The notes under the pieces are model-generated. The model saw nothing but the letters and a program-made list of their open reading frames with translations. It was not told the origin of the DNA and ran no database searches. 64,000 nucleotides of DNA from Triatoma infestans (Eukaryota; Arthropoda; Insecta; Hemiptera; Reduviidae), in contig JAAEAF010001557.1 of assembly GCA_011037195.1 (NCBI GenBank), positions 1-64,000 of the forward strand, written 5' to 3'. Of the stretch, positions 1 through 11,076 are shown piece by piece (position 1 is the stretch's first letter; the number at the start of each line of letters is the position of its first letter). The position numbers and the translations under genes were made by a program.

Positions 1-409
1 CTTTATTAAATGATTTATTCTCTTTTTCGCAATTTTCTCAAAAATGGCTTCGACGATTTTTTTAAAACTTCATATATAAACTAAACATGCAAAGATCTAC
101 ATCTTTTATTTAAAACATTTCTTTTAAGGGCACTTTTAGGGGAGGGGTGGGGTTATGTTTTTCTCTAAAATGCTATCATAGTTGATTATACAATTCTATC
201 ATCAAACATAATTAATTAGAAATAAATAGATGGCTGAAATTCAGTTTCAAGAAAATTAGTAAACCGGAAGTGCGCTTTTACTGAATAGTTTTTTCAGTTT
301 TCGACGAATTTCATTCAAATTTGGTACACAAACTATGAAATTTGTCAATTATAATTTTGAGAACTGGAGTAAGAGAAAGTTGTGTGAATGTTTCACACCA
401 GATTTTTTC
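1..409 (+). repeat. HINE-A copy, 3' part (cut by window edge)
   Basis: This is the right part of the main dispersed repeat. It holds most of internal unit 2, the partial unit 3, the subterminal GGAGTAAGAGAAAGT at about 365-379, the 3' hairpin and CAGATTTTTT. The left end lies outside the window. One hairpin base differs from the usual sequence (GTGTGAATG). Identity rests on alignment by eye with the complete copy at 4609-5606. Confidence 0.9.
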
Positions 410-580
410 TATACAAATGTTAAATATTACATATTTTTTTCTTTCTTGGTAAACAGAGAGGATTGTTGAAATCAATTCCGCCATCATATCCAAAATTTGA
501 AATAAATAGTCTCACTTGCCCATAGCCAATTGGGTAGTGGAGTTTGGTTTTGTAGCATTTTTATGGTTTTATACTGTAAC

Positions 581-845
581 TGTAATGGTACCGCAAAGAT
601 AATGCAACCACAGCAGAGAGAAGAGAGGCCCTCTCTGGTTAACAGAGACTACTCTCTGACTTAGGCAGGCTAGAGTGGGAGAACCTGTGTATATAAGCCA
701 GTGGGAATCGCATCGTGTCATATCTTTACTCACACCATTCATTCTATCATTTTCATTATAAAGTCCAGTGCAGTTAGTGTAAACTTAGCTACATATCTCG
801 TTCATTTAATCAAACCTAATTTCTCTCCTCAACAACTCCATTATG
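581..845 (+). mobile_element. Solo LTR, family B
   Basis: A 265-bp block starts TGTAATGG and ends CCATTATG. It is flanked by a perfect 5-bp direct repeat, GTAAC, at 576-580 and 846-850. Inside are a purine-rich segment, a TATA-like TATATAAG near 690 and the phrase AAAGTCCAGTGCAGT. Related blocks are at 26029, 37805 (minus) and 8629. The ends are roughly complementary and the duplication is 5 bp, as expected for an LTR left after recombination. No internal retroviral region is attached. The final CA has decayed to TG. Confidence 0.7.
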
Positions 846-850
846 GTAAC

Positions 851-1865
851 ATTAATTTCAAACAAAGTTTCCTGTACCGACTGATGTGGCTTATTTTTTT
901 TTAACCAGCTCAGCATGTATTTCATCCCAGTCACATGATATTGATACCATAAAATTTTGATAATAATTGAAAATCAGACAAGATTATTATTCTGGACAGT
1001 TTTTTTCATTATTTTGTTAGGTGATACATATTTTAAGTAAAACATCCTTGGGATATTTCTATTTCCTGAAGAGCGTTCTTATTTTTTAGGTTTCTTTCAG
1101 GGATTCTTGTACGATTTTCTATCTGCGCCTAACTCCACCGTATAACCGTATCTTCTATCCGCTGGATCCGAAAGCCTCTCGCATCCCATCGTCCTAAATC
1201 TCTTGGGTTACATCCTCCTATCTTCATGTATTAGCCTCAATTAGCTTAAGCATTCTATTTCAGCAATTTTGATGATCTTGGTGGCTTAAAAACACAGACA
1301 GTCATGCATATATTACCAGAGAGAGGTAAATTCTATTTAGATTCTCCATTCTATTTACATTCTATATACACACTCATTCACAATTGCGCATTATACATTT
1401 TGCAAAAAAAACTGCATTTCTAAGTACTGCAGTTTAATTATTATGCAGATCTCCTAGATCGCAGTAGAATTGTCTTTATAGCCTCATCCTCTACAGATCT
1501 GACATCCAACTAGCTTAAAACCTTAATCTTTGAATATTGATCACAGAAAATTTTGAAAGTTTGTAATAATTAAAATGTCTTTCCATTATTTCTTTTAAGC
1601 TGGTTATTCCCGGGATTTAGTCCGTTATTTATGGTTTTATCTAGTGAGATATTTGAAATTTTCTGCAGGAATAAAAAAAGCCACAGATAATTGCTGAAGT
1701 TTTTAGCCTAGAAAATCTCGTATCCTCATGGGGGGGGGGAATTCATTGAACCGTATTGATTCATAAAGATATCACCGAGATACATTATGTACCTAATTAA
1801 TTCTCAAATAAAATTATTAGGGGAATAATTATAGATTATGACTACATATCACGAATTTAAATATT
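851..1865. other. A+T-rich stretch without recognised gene
   Basis: No convincing coding region or known repeat is seen. The stretch has short T runs and a run of nine G at about 1731-1739, directly before the next HINE copy. Confidence 0.5.
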
Positions 1866-3787
1866 TTTACTTTCTCTTAATCCTAGTGAGAGGAAGTATT
1901 GTAATCTTGTCAAATTTTCGATACCAGAAAAAAAATTTCACCGGAAATATCCGTTTTGAAAATTGAGAGCACAGGTTTTTAGGTGGTTTAAGTCGTTTGC
2001 AGAAGGAAGGGAATCAATCGAAGACGAGCCTCGCAGCGGAAGGCCTTCATCTTCAAGAACCGACGAAAATGTTGGCAGAATCCGCGATCTCGTGCGTTCA
2101 GATCGTCGTTTGACAGTCCGAACGATCGGCGAAGAGTTGAAATTGACTCATACAACCGTTCATCAAATTTTGACTAATGAATTGAGGATGAGAAAAATTT
2201 GTGCAAAAATGGTTCCGAAAAATCTTTCACAAGAGCAAAAAGACATCAGAAAGGAAAGGAGCCTTGACTTTTTAGAAGTAATTGAAAACGAGACCAATTT
2301 TTTGGAACGTGTTATTACAAGAGACGAGTCTTGGGTGTTTGAGTATGACCCAGAAACTAAGCGTCAGAGCATGCAGTGGCACACTTCAACCTCTCCAAGG
2401 CCAAAAAAAGCAAGAATGAGCAAGTCAAAAATCCAATGCATGCTGATTTGATTTTTTGATAGCCAAGGAATCGTTCACAAAGAATTTATGGCTCAATGCC
2501 AAATGGTAAACCAACATTTTTACCGAGAAGTTCTTGAGAGACTTCGGAAAAGAGTCATGCGTGTGAGACCAAACATCAAAAACAAGTGGGTGTTTGCATC
2601 ACGACAATGCTCCGTGTCACACCGCGATTTCTATTAATGAGTATTTGGCCAGTAATAACATTCCTGTGGCTCCTCAGCCTCCTTATTCACCCGACTTGAG
2701 TCCATGTGACTTTTTTTTGTTCTCCAAATTGAAAAATCACCTCAAGGGACGTCATTTTGGAACATTGGAGAATATTCAAACAGCCGTGACCGACCAACTG
2801 AAGTCTATTCCAGTATCCGAGTTCCAGCACTGCTATGACGAATGGAAGAATCGTCTTCAGCGTTGTGTGGCTTCCCAAGGTAGTTACTTTGAAGGGGACA
2901 ATGTTGAATTGTAATTTTATTTGAATAAAAAAAAGATAAAAATCAGTCTCATTACTTAATTTACACACCTCGTATGTGAACAGCATAGCTTCAATGCGAA
3001 AAACCGTAGAAAATTGAAACTTGATATTCCGTTTAGGTAACACCATGCTATCCAAAATTTGAAATAAATAGTCTCACTTGCCCATAGCCAATACAGTAGT
3101 GCAGTTGGAACATTCTCCAATGTTCCAATAGCAAACACAGTAGATCATTTGGCAAAATTCCTCAACCGGAAGTACCACTTTACTAGTTGTTTTTTTTACG
3201 TTTTTGCGATTTTCTCAAAAATGGATTGGACAATTTTCTTTAAACTTGGTATGGTGTTACATCAGTTTATTAGACAATTCTGCCATCTAAATAATATTAA
3301 TTAAAATGAAATTCCGAGTTTGAAAAAATCGGATATCCGGAAGTGCGTTTGTTTTAACACTTTACTCAATGATTTTTTTTTCACTTTTTCGCGATTTCCT
3401 TAAAAAATGGCTTCGACGATTTTCTCAAAACTTCTTATATAAACTACACATACAGAGAACTACAACGTTTATTTAAAACATTTCTCAGGGTAAATTCATT
3501 GAAGTGCACTTTTGGAGGAGGGGTGGGGTTATAGCTTTTACTAAAGTGGTATCATAGTTGATTATACAATTTAAAGATCCAAAGAAAATTAATTAGAAAT
3601 AAATAAATGGCTAAAATTCCGAGTTTCAGGAAAATTAGTAAACCGGAAGTGTGCATTTACTGAAATGTTTTGTCAGTTTTCGACGAATTTCATTAAATTT
3701 GGTACACTAACTATAACATTTTGTCAATTATAATTTTGAGAACAGGAGTAAGAGAAAGTTATGTGAGTGTTTCACACCAGATTTTTA
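1866..3787 (+). repeat. HINE-A copy interrupted by mariner
   Basis: The left end TTACTTTCTCTTAATCC starts at about 1867. The core runs to CCGTTTTGAAA near 1960, where mariner sequence begins. The repeat resumes at 2975 with TGTGAACAGCATAGC and continues through the internal units to CAGATTTTT at about 3786. The microsatellite and its left flank are missing. Within it, 3049-3152 is unrelated to other copies. That segment opens with 44 bp also found at 487-530 and contains a 10-bp-arm hairpin at 3105-3128. Confidence 0.85.
1960..2972 (+). pseudogene. mariner transposase pseudogene (DD34D), N-terminus missing
   Basis: The translation covers a mariner transposase from the helix-turn-helix region onward. 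Recognisable parts are RAQVFRWFKSF, DRRLTVRTIGEEL, KICAKMVPKNL, the first catalytic Asp in TRDESWVFEYDPETKRQS, the second in HHDNAPCHT and the third in SPDLSPCDFFLF. It is broken three ways. About 40 N-terminal residues and the left terminal repeat are gone. An in-frame TGA lies at 2449-2451. One extra T at about 2592-2595 shifts the frame just before HHDNAPCH, and the frame then continues to a stop at 2914. The right end is CACACCTCG at 2965-2972, followed by target TA and then HINE sequence. It cannot make active transposase. Confidence 0.9.
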
Positions 3788-3924
3788 TTACAATCACAGA
3801 GGAAGTAATATCTATGCTGTGTAATGATTGTGATTGTCTAGTATCCGTTATGTGTCGTAGTAAGATCAGCAGCAAGTGAAGTCCACATCTTTCCTGTCAT
3901 TCATAAATTGATTCACTACACCTT

Positions 3925-4311
3925 TTTTTTTTTTTTTTTTTTTTTATATTGTGATTTTGTTGGCTTTGATAAATTTGTATAAGTCTAGATATATATTTTT
4001 CTTTTTATAAATTAGCAATGTGTGTAAGTTTGCTGTTAATGGACTACCCGATAGAATTTTGGCTCTCCATAGCTGATCCCTATTGTCTTTTGTATATCTA
4101 TCACAGGCTAAAATGAGGTGATTACCATCCGCTATTGATTCTTGATCACAAGAACAAATTGCGTCTATTTGGATACCAATGCGTGTGAGGTGATGGGGGG
4201 GAGTAGTTATGATTGAACCTCAGTCTGCTAATTGTGCAATAAAATTTTCTTATTTTCATAGAAGTTATCGTACCCATTGTCTTATAGGTATTGTTGGTTG
4301 GATGGCTGCGT
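3925..4311 (-). mobile_element. LINE 3' fragment with zinc-knuckle remnant
   Basis: The minus strand encodes a C-terminal LINE ORF2 remnant around 4010-4200 (HLTRIGIQIDAICSCD, then NHLILAC), with the Cys/His arrangement seen after RNase H in R1/I-type elements. The 3' poly(A) appears as a T run at 3923-3945. The insertion is bounded by ATTCACTACACCTT at 3911-3924 and 4312-4325, a 14-bp target duplication. It is 5'-truncated and defective. Confidence 0.7.
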
Positions 4312-4608
4312 ATTCACTACACCTTCATTACAGTTTCGGAATCATCATCATACACTTGGACAGCATCAACTATAATGTAGTTTTTGTTTTTAACTTGACA
4401 ACGATTAAGCATATAATTATACCTTTCATGAGCTACAACTGCCTGGGTAACATTGTTGAAGATTTTATCAGATTTTATTTTTCAGAGTGTTGGCAGATCT
4501 TCAACCACTCTGATTCTAAATTTATTACAATCAGTAACAAAAAAATTTAATCCAATTTATTCATGTCAGTTCTTACAGAGTTTAAAACATTATTATTATT
4601 ATTATTAT

Positions 4609-5606
4609 TTTTACTTTCTCTTACTCCTAGTAAGAGGAAGTATTGTATCGTGTCAAATTTTCGATATCAAGCTTTCACCGGAAATATCCGTTTTGAGGTC
4701 CCCTGAGTCCAAAAAAGTGGTTTTTAGCAAATGGTCTGTGTGTGTATGTATGTATGTATGTATGTGAACAGCATAGCTCAAAAACGAAAAATCGTAGAAA
4801 GTTGAAATTTGATATTCCGTTTAGAGGTCACCATGGGATCTGACTGTATGTTATCTGTAAAAATTCCTCAACAGGAAGTACCACTTTACTAGTTGGATTT
4901 TTTACTTTTTTGCGATTTTCTCAAAAATGGCTCCGACGATTTTCTTTAAACTTTAAACATCAACCACACATACAAAGACTACAACTTTTATTAGAAACAT
5001 TTCTCCGGGAAAATGCATTGAAGGGCACTTTTGGGAGAGGGGTGGGGTTAGGTTTCCATCTAAAGTGCTATTTCAATTTATTAGACAATTCTGGCATCTA
5101 AATAATGTTAATTAGAATTAAATATGTTGTTGAAATTCTGAGTTTGAAAAAAATCGGATAACCGGAAGTGCGTTTACTTTACCACTTTACTAAATGATTT
5201 ATTCACTTTTTCGCAATTTTCTCAAAAATGGCTTTGACGATTTTTTGGAAACTTCTTATATAAACTAAACATGCAAAGATCTACAACTTTTATCTAAAAC
5301 ATTTCTCTGGAAAATTTCTTTTAAGAGCACTTTTAGGGGAGGGGTGGGGTTATGTTTTTCTCTAAAGTGTTATCATAGTTGATTATACAATTCTATCATC
5401 CAAACATAATTAATTAGAAATAAATAGATGGCTGAAATTCAGTTTCAAGAAAATTAGTAACCGGAAGTGCTTTTACTGAACAGTTTTTTCAGTTTTCGAC
5501 GAATTTCATTAAATTTGGTACACAAACTATAAAATTTGTCAATTATCATTTTGAGAACTGGAGTAAGAGAAAGTTGTGTGAGTGTTTCACACCAGATTTT
5601 TTTTTA
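4609..5606 (+). repeat. HINE-A, complete reference copy
   Basis: This is a standard copy. In order it has a T-rich flank, ACTTTCTCTTACTCC followed by TAGTAAG (palindrome), the core with CACCGGAAATATCCG, a short TG/TATG microsatellite at about 4737-4763, the segment GAACAGCATAGCTCAAAAA, and then internal units beginning at GGAAGT near 4874, 5164 and 5463. Each full unit has CTCAAAAATGGCTCCGACGA-type text and a G-rich GGGGAGGGGTGGGG-type run. It closes with GGAGTAAGAGAAAGT, the hairpin GTGTGA-GTGTT-TCACAC and CAGATTTT. It has no coding capacity, so it is non-autonomous. Confidence 0.9.
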
Positions 5607-6358
5607 TAATAAATTCACCAATGTGCTAAAAATATCCCCGGACACCACATTAAGAAGTTTCTATTATTAATAGTATTAGTTTTATTAACAGTTTATTAAT
5701 AGTGTTTAGGTGTGAAAGTCTCAGAGAGAATCTCTAGCCGTTGTTTTCTAATCAAAAATGAGTTGAATGAACCGTCTGATTTCTCCTTATCATTTTCGTC
5801 ACTTTCCTTATTTAATAATTTGTTTAAAAATACGCTCCTAATTAATAATAATAATAGTAATTTTTTTCTTTTTTAAAAATTAAACAAAATTAATGAAGAA
5901 TATGTGACAAGATTGCAAGAAATTAAAATGTTTTAAAACTTTTTGTTAATTGTAAAAAATAGCTAAATAAAAAATACTTTTGAGATAAAAGAATATCAGA
6001 TTTTAGTGCTAAAAGTAATAATACTTTATTTTTAAATCTGCTGACATACGTGAGCATTTTATTTTACTATGCGTGAGCAGAGATATGAGATTGATTTACC
6101 AATTAAAAGCAATGTATCAAATTTTCCTTTCTTTTTTAAAGTTTATTTATTTTAATTATAAAAATTTTTTTTTTTTTTAAATTTTAAAATTAGTTTTTTT
6201 TAAGGACAATTTTTTATAGGCTAAGCAACACAGACAGATTTCTCTCAAGGATATGATCGGCATATTTACATTAATCTAGCAAGCCTTTTTAATCTGTCCA
6301 TGCCCCTGAAAAATATCATCATATCAGCACATTTTTTTTCATAAGATTTTCTATTTAA
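5607..6358. other. A+T-rich stretch, nothing recognised
   Basis: This is very A+T-rich DNA with long T runs (around 6163-6180). No open reading frame of note and no match to the repeat families of this window. Confidence 0.5.
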
Positions 6359-6762
6359 TCTATATATATAAAAATTCAGCATCCGTATGTTTGTGGCCGC
6401 AAAACTTGAAAAGTAGTCGATGGATTGACTTTTACGCTACGTTGCATTTCGATGTAAGAGTGTTTATACATACTTTTTATTCCGTAGTTCCCATGGAAAT
6501 GGGAAATTCCGAGCGTTTTGCGAGATTGGCAGAAATAGAAGGGAATCAGATGTGTTGCGATATGATGGTGCGCTCTCTGAACCTATTTCTCAACTACTTA
6601 TATTGTACCTCTCACCGCCACCATTCTCGAAGTACCTCATACCAGTCTTGCGCAATATTAGTAGACAAGATATTCCAAAGCATTGAAACAAATTATCAAA
6701 ATCACGCATGTGTTTGAAGCGGAAGAGCCATTCTAGCGGCTAAAAATGTCGACGTACTCGAT

Positions 6763-7248
6763 ATGAACTACATCATTCTAAACAGAATCGCAGGTGAAAC
6801 AGTGACCTATAAATCCATTCACTCCGTGATGGACCAAAGTGAAGTTGTGAATTTTCCAACGAAATGCCAATTATACACCGAAACATTAATCAGACAAAGT
6901 TATGCAAAGTTAAAAAAATTGATGAATAATCTAATTGAAGCAACAATTCTCATTGGACCTCATAAAGGTGAAGACGTACTACTTCCACGAATACCATTCA
7001 TACCGACAAATATGGCTAAACGACTGGATAAACGACTTCAATTTCCAATACACCTTGCGTTCGCTATGACTATCAATAAAGCACAAGGACAATTTTTGTA
7101 AGTGTGCGGTTTGAATTTAGAAAACGAATGCTTCTCTCATGGGCAATTATATGTTGCATGCTCCAGAGTCGGTAAACCATCTGATCTTTATGTTTATGCA
7201 GAAAACGGACAAACAAAAAATGTAGTCCGTTCACTAGCGTTACAATAA
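6763..7248 (+). pseudogene. Helitron helicase C-terminal remnant
   Basis: The translation shows the end of a Pif1-like Helitron helicase: PFIPTNMAKRL, then QFPIHLAFAMTINKAQGQ. After an in-frame TAA at 7099-7101 the same frame continues with VCGLNLENECFSHGQLY, VACSRVGKPSDLYVYA and a stop at 7246-7248. These are the last conserved helicase blocks of animal Helitrons. The Walker A half is absent here but survives, degenerate, in Helitron 2. Non-functional. Confidence 0.85.
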
Positions 7249-7396
7249 AAAAAAGACTTTCAGTTAAAAACATTTTTTCTTTCTTTCCTTTCAGTGCACA
7301 GCAACGCAAAGTAGGGTATTAAATTGAATGATGTGTTTTCTTGCTGAATCTATGTTAACTATAATAGTTCTATTTACATCCCTTACAATTAAAATC

Positions 7397-7922
7397 CCGA
7401 GTATCAAGAAAGTCGAAGTAGAAAGTCGAAAGTCGATGTTCAGGCTGTACAAAACACTAATCCGCCCAGTCCTCACGTACGCATCCCAAACATGGACCCT
7501 CCCAAAAGCAAGTGAGCGTAACCTTCTTGTCTTCGAAAGGAAAATTCTTAAAAGAATCCTTGGACCCGTAAGGGAGAAAGGCAGATGGAGGATAAGAAAG
7601 AATCAGGAGGTATATGAGCTATTTGGGGAAGCAGATGTTGGGCGGATAATAAAACTTAGTCGGCTTAGCTGGGCAGGACATGTAGCCCGAATGGGAGAGA
7701 CAGAACCCATCCCAAGACTACTGAACGGAGAGATGGGTCAAAGCAGGAAGGTTTGGTAGACCCAAACTAAGATGGCAAGATGGAGTAGCCAACGATGCAA
7801 GAAGCCTACTGGGGGTTTCTAATTGGAGAGCGGCAGCACAAAACCGTGACGAATATCACAAATTACTAGAGGAGGCCAGGACCCACTAGGGTTGTTGAGC
7901 CACGGAGATAGATAGATAGAAT
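7397..7922 (+). mobile_element. 5'-truncated LINE tail nested in Helitron 1
   Basis: It encodes the end of a non-LTR retrotransposon ORF2: FRLYKTLIRPVLTYASQTW, then LSRLSWAGHVARM and, after a frameshift near 7745-7750, GRPKLRWQDGVANDARSLLG to the stop at 7887-7889. The 3' end is a (GATA)n tail at about 7906-7920. The insertion is bounded by AATTAAAATC at 7387-7396 and 7923-7932. Helitron 2 has only one copy of that decamer at the same place, so it is a true target duplication. The LINE is younger than this Helitron insertion. Confidence 0.85.
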
Positions 7923-7970
7923 AATTAAAATCAGACTGAGCCACAGCTATGCGTGGCCGGGTTTAACTGG

Positions 7971-8628
7971 TAATTATATGTTATTTTTATAGGTTCACTA
8001 CAATAGATAAAGCGGTTCCGTAGTTATCTTCAAGTTCTAGAAAATATCTAGAATCATATCTTGTACAAACTTGTATGTATACAATGCGAAAAAAATTGTT
8101 TATATTGGTAGATTCCTGGTAATAATCTGTAGGTCAAATAACAGACCTTGTTTAATAAGAATTTGAGCGCAAGATTCTAAATACTATTGTTAATAAAAAT
8201 ATTTCAGAAAGTAGAAGGATGGAATGATGTTAATTTCTCTCAGACTAAAATATGTTTGAATTTCTAACAAATAACTATTATTATATGTTGGTTACACGTA
8301 CTTACCAAAACTTTTTATATTCTTCTTATGGAACTTTCTATTTTGTTTACAGTCTTTCAGATCATAGCATGTCTTAAAGATTGTAATTAGACAGGTGGGA
8401 GGGTATGTTTTCTTTTAATATATTCTAGTGTGCTCGTTTAATAACATTCACACGTTGAATTTTGAAGCATTTATATGGCTCATGATGGCCCTTTCGTTGT
8501 CCAAACGGCCACAAACAAGCAGTATTTACCATCCCTTTTTTGATAACCTCGATCATATCCTCATGGAAATCTGTTTTTATTATTTTTTTTTTTAATAGAT
8601 TAGCTTGGCTGCTATTTTACTTTTTGTA
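7971..8628. other. Unassigned A+T-rich stretch
   Basis: Nothing recognisable on either strand. Confidence 0.45.
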
Positions 8629-8742
8629 ATGGTACTGCAAAGATAATGTAATCACAGCAGAGAGAAGAGAGGCCCTCTCTGGTACTCTCTGACTTAAGCA
8701 GGCTAGAGAGTACCAGAGAGGGCCTGTCTTCTCTCTGCTTGC
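8629..8742. repeat. LTR-B 5' fragment folded into an inverted repeat
   Basis: It opens TGTAATGGTACTGC like the LTR at 581. The purine-rich segment then appears twice head to head: arms 8657-8690 and 8705-8738 (34 bp, one mismatch) around a 14-nt loop. The rest of the LTR is missing. Confidence 0.65.
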
Positions 8743-9332
8743 TATTACACTTTTTATATTTTTTATTGTTTCTTCGATTCTTTTTATTTACTTATTTTTT
8801 TTTTTTTTATTATTATTTTTAGAATGCAGTAAATTACGGGGGAAAAAAAAAGCCTGTTAAATTAGATGGCTGTGAATGTGGAAATTACATCTAAGTACGA
8901 GTATTTATCGAACCATGAGAGTTGTGGTGATTTCCAATGAAGTTGGCCGTATTTAGAAGTGGAAACTTTGGCTGTGATTTGCTTAACCATATCCCCATAT
9001 TTTTTTTTTTTTTGTCTTCGTATAGAAAAGTAAAAAATTATTTGGAGTGGATATAAAAAAAAAAAAAAATAAATTAATTAATAAAGTTGTGCGCGTAATC
9101 TGGTGATGATAAAAAAAGAGCCATTATGGTCCAACCAGAGATCATGTGTCTAGTCCAAGGATATACAACCGTACGGATCAAACAGACGCCAATACCACCA
9201 GCATACAAAAAGAAAGAAAAACATTTCTTCGGAGTACTCAGGAGAAAAAGGTACTCCTTTCAATTCCAATTACAATTTATATGTGTGAGTGTACGTTGTC
9301 CTTAATGTCCGTTTGAATTGAATGTTGCTTTT

Positions 9333-9366
<34 letters not shown>

Positions 9367-10078
9367 ATTAAATCAATATTTGAGTATTGTTTTCACTTTT
9401 ATTACACTGGGACACTTTTATATAAAACTATAACAATAAGCTCAATTATTGCACAAAATTTATATTGCAAATAAGTGTGTTGGATGTTACACAATAACCT
9501 CAAAAGAAAAAAAAAATCTGCAATAAAAATTAAACAAACAAACAAAAAAATTAATAATTTGCTATAATTACATTAAGTATTTAAATGAGAGCAAGCCTAT
9601 TGTCTTTCTTTTATTATTATTATTATTATTATTATAATTTATAACATTATTGTATACTACATAATGTCAAATTTTGTTTTTATTGTTTTGAAATATTCTT
9701 GTGCAATCATTTTTTTTTTCTTGCTGTCGTAGTTTTTAAATAATTTGCAATTAATTCTATCTTCTTTTTTTTTTCTACAGTTTTGTCAAATATTTTAAGT
9801 CTAGTGTTTCTTCTAGATTACAATTATCTTTTTCTGTCTATATATAATAGTTTTTATCTATCTACGTTTTATTAATCTTAATAGACGTCTACATTTTACG
9901 TATTTAGCTACAGAATGCTGAAGATATTTTTTTTCCCCCTCACATTATATGTTCTTATTATTTTTAAAATTTATATATTTTTCTATGATTTTAAATTTAG
10001 ATTTATGATTTATTCAAGCCATAAAAAGTACGTGCTAAAAAGCTTCTTTTTTTTTTTTTATTAAATCGCGCACATTTT
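8743..10078. other. Unassigned A+T-rich stretch with homopolymers
   Basis: Long A and T runs (e.g. 9340-9363, 9001-9013) and a TTA microsatellite near 9611-9634. No coding signal or repeat-family match. Confidence 0.5.
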
Positions 10079-11076
10079 CTACTTTCTGTTACCTCCTAGT
10101 AAGAGGAAGTATTGTAATCAGGTGAAATTTTCGATATCGAGTTTTCACCGGAAATACCCGTTTTGAGGTGTCCTGAGTCCAAAAAAGTGGTTTCTAGCAA
10201 ATGGTCTGTGTGTGTGTGTTTGAGCATAGCTCAAAAACGAAAAACCGTAGAAAGTTGAAACTTGATATTACATTTAGGTATCACCATGGGATCCAACTTT
10301 GGGTCATCTATCAAAATTCCTCAACCGGAAGTACCACTTTACTTGTTTTTTTTTTTTTTACTTTTTAGCGATTTTCTCAACAATAGCTCCAACGATTTTC
10401 TTTAAACGTAATATATCAACTACACATACAAAAAGCTACAACTTTTATTTGAAACATTTCTCCGGGGAAAATTCATTTAAGGGCAATTCTGGGTGAGGGG
10501 TGGGGTTTAGGTTTTCATCTTAACTGCTATTTCAGTTTATTAGACATTTCTGTCATCTAAATAATATTAATCAAATATTATATATGATGTTGAAATTCCC
10601 GAATTTGAAAAAAAAAATCGGACAACCGGAAGTGCATTTGTTTTAACACTTTACTAAATGATTTTTTCCACTTTTTCGCGATTTTCTCAAAAATGGCTCC
10701 GACAATTTTCTTGAAACTTCGTATATAAACTAAGCATGCAATGATCTACATCTTTTATTTAAAACAATTCTCTGGGAAAATTCATTTAAGGGTACTTTTC
10801 AGGGAGGGGTGAGATTACAGCTTCCTCTAATGTGGTATCATAGTTGATTATACAATTCTATCATCCGAACAAAATTAATTAGAAATAAATAGATGGACAA
10901 AATTCCAGAGTTTCAAGAAAATTAGTAAGCCGGAAGTGCGCTTTTACTGAACAGTTGTTTCAGTTTCCGACGAATTTCGTTATATTTGGCACACAAACTA
11001 TAAAGTTTGTCAATTATAATTTTTTAGAACAGGAGTAAGAGAAAGTTGTGTGAGTGTTTCACACCAGATTTTTTCT
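10079..11076 (+). repeat. HINE-A copy
   Basis: Nearly complete. The left end is slightly altered (ACTTTCTGTTACCTCCTAG). The (TG)n is short (10207-10219). It has two full units plus the partial third, the right subterminal repeat near 11034 and CAGATTTTTT at the end. Confidence 0.9.

Larger units (their letters stand above)
6359..7970 (+). mobile_element. Helitron 1 (defective), carrying a nested LINE
   Basis: It starts TCTATATATATAAAAATTC, preceded by A. It ends with the hairpin GCCAC-AGCTATGC-GTGGC, CGGGTTTAACTGG (CTRR type), followed by T. Both ends match the minus-strand copy at 39948-40807, whose boundaries are proven by an empty site. The first ~190 bp and last ~140 bp are shared with that copy. 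The middle encodes helicase C-terminal remnants. A 526-bp LINE fragment is inserted near the 3' end. No Rep (HUH) domain is present. Confidence 0.88.

Noticed and set aside
701..904. 67-codon open frame
   Set aside because: It lies inside the solo LTR and its flank and matches no protein.
4209..4767. Overlapping 100+-codon frames
   Set aside because: They run through a LINE tail (antisense), a microsatellite and a HINE left end, so they are chance frames in repeats.
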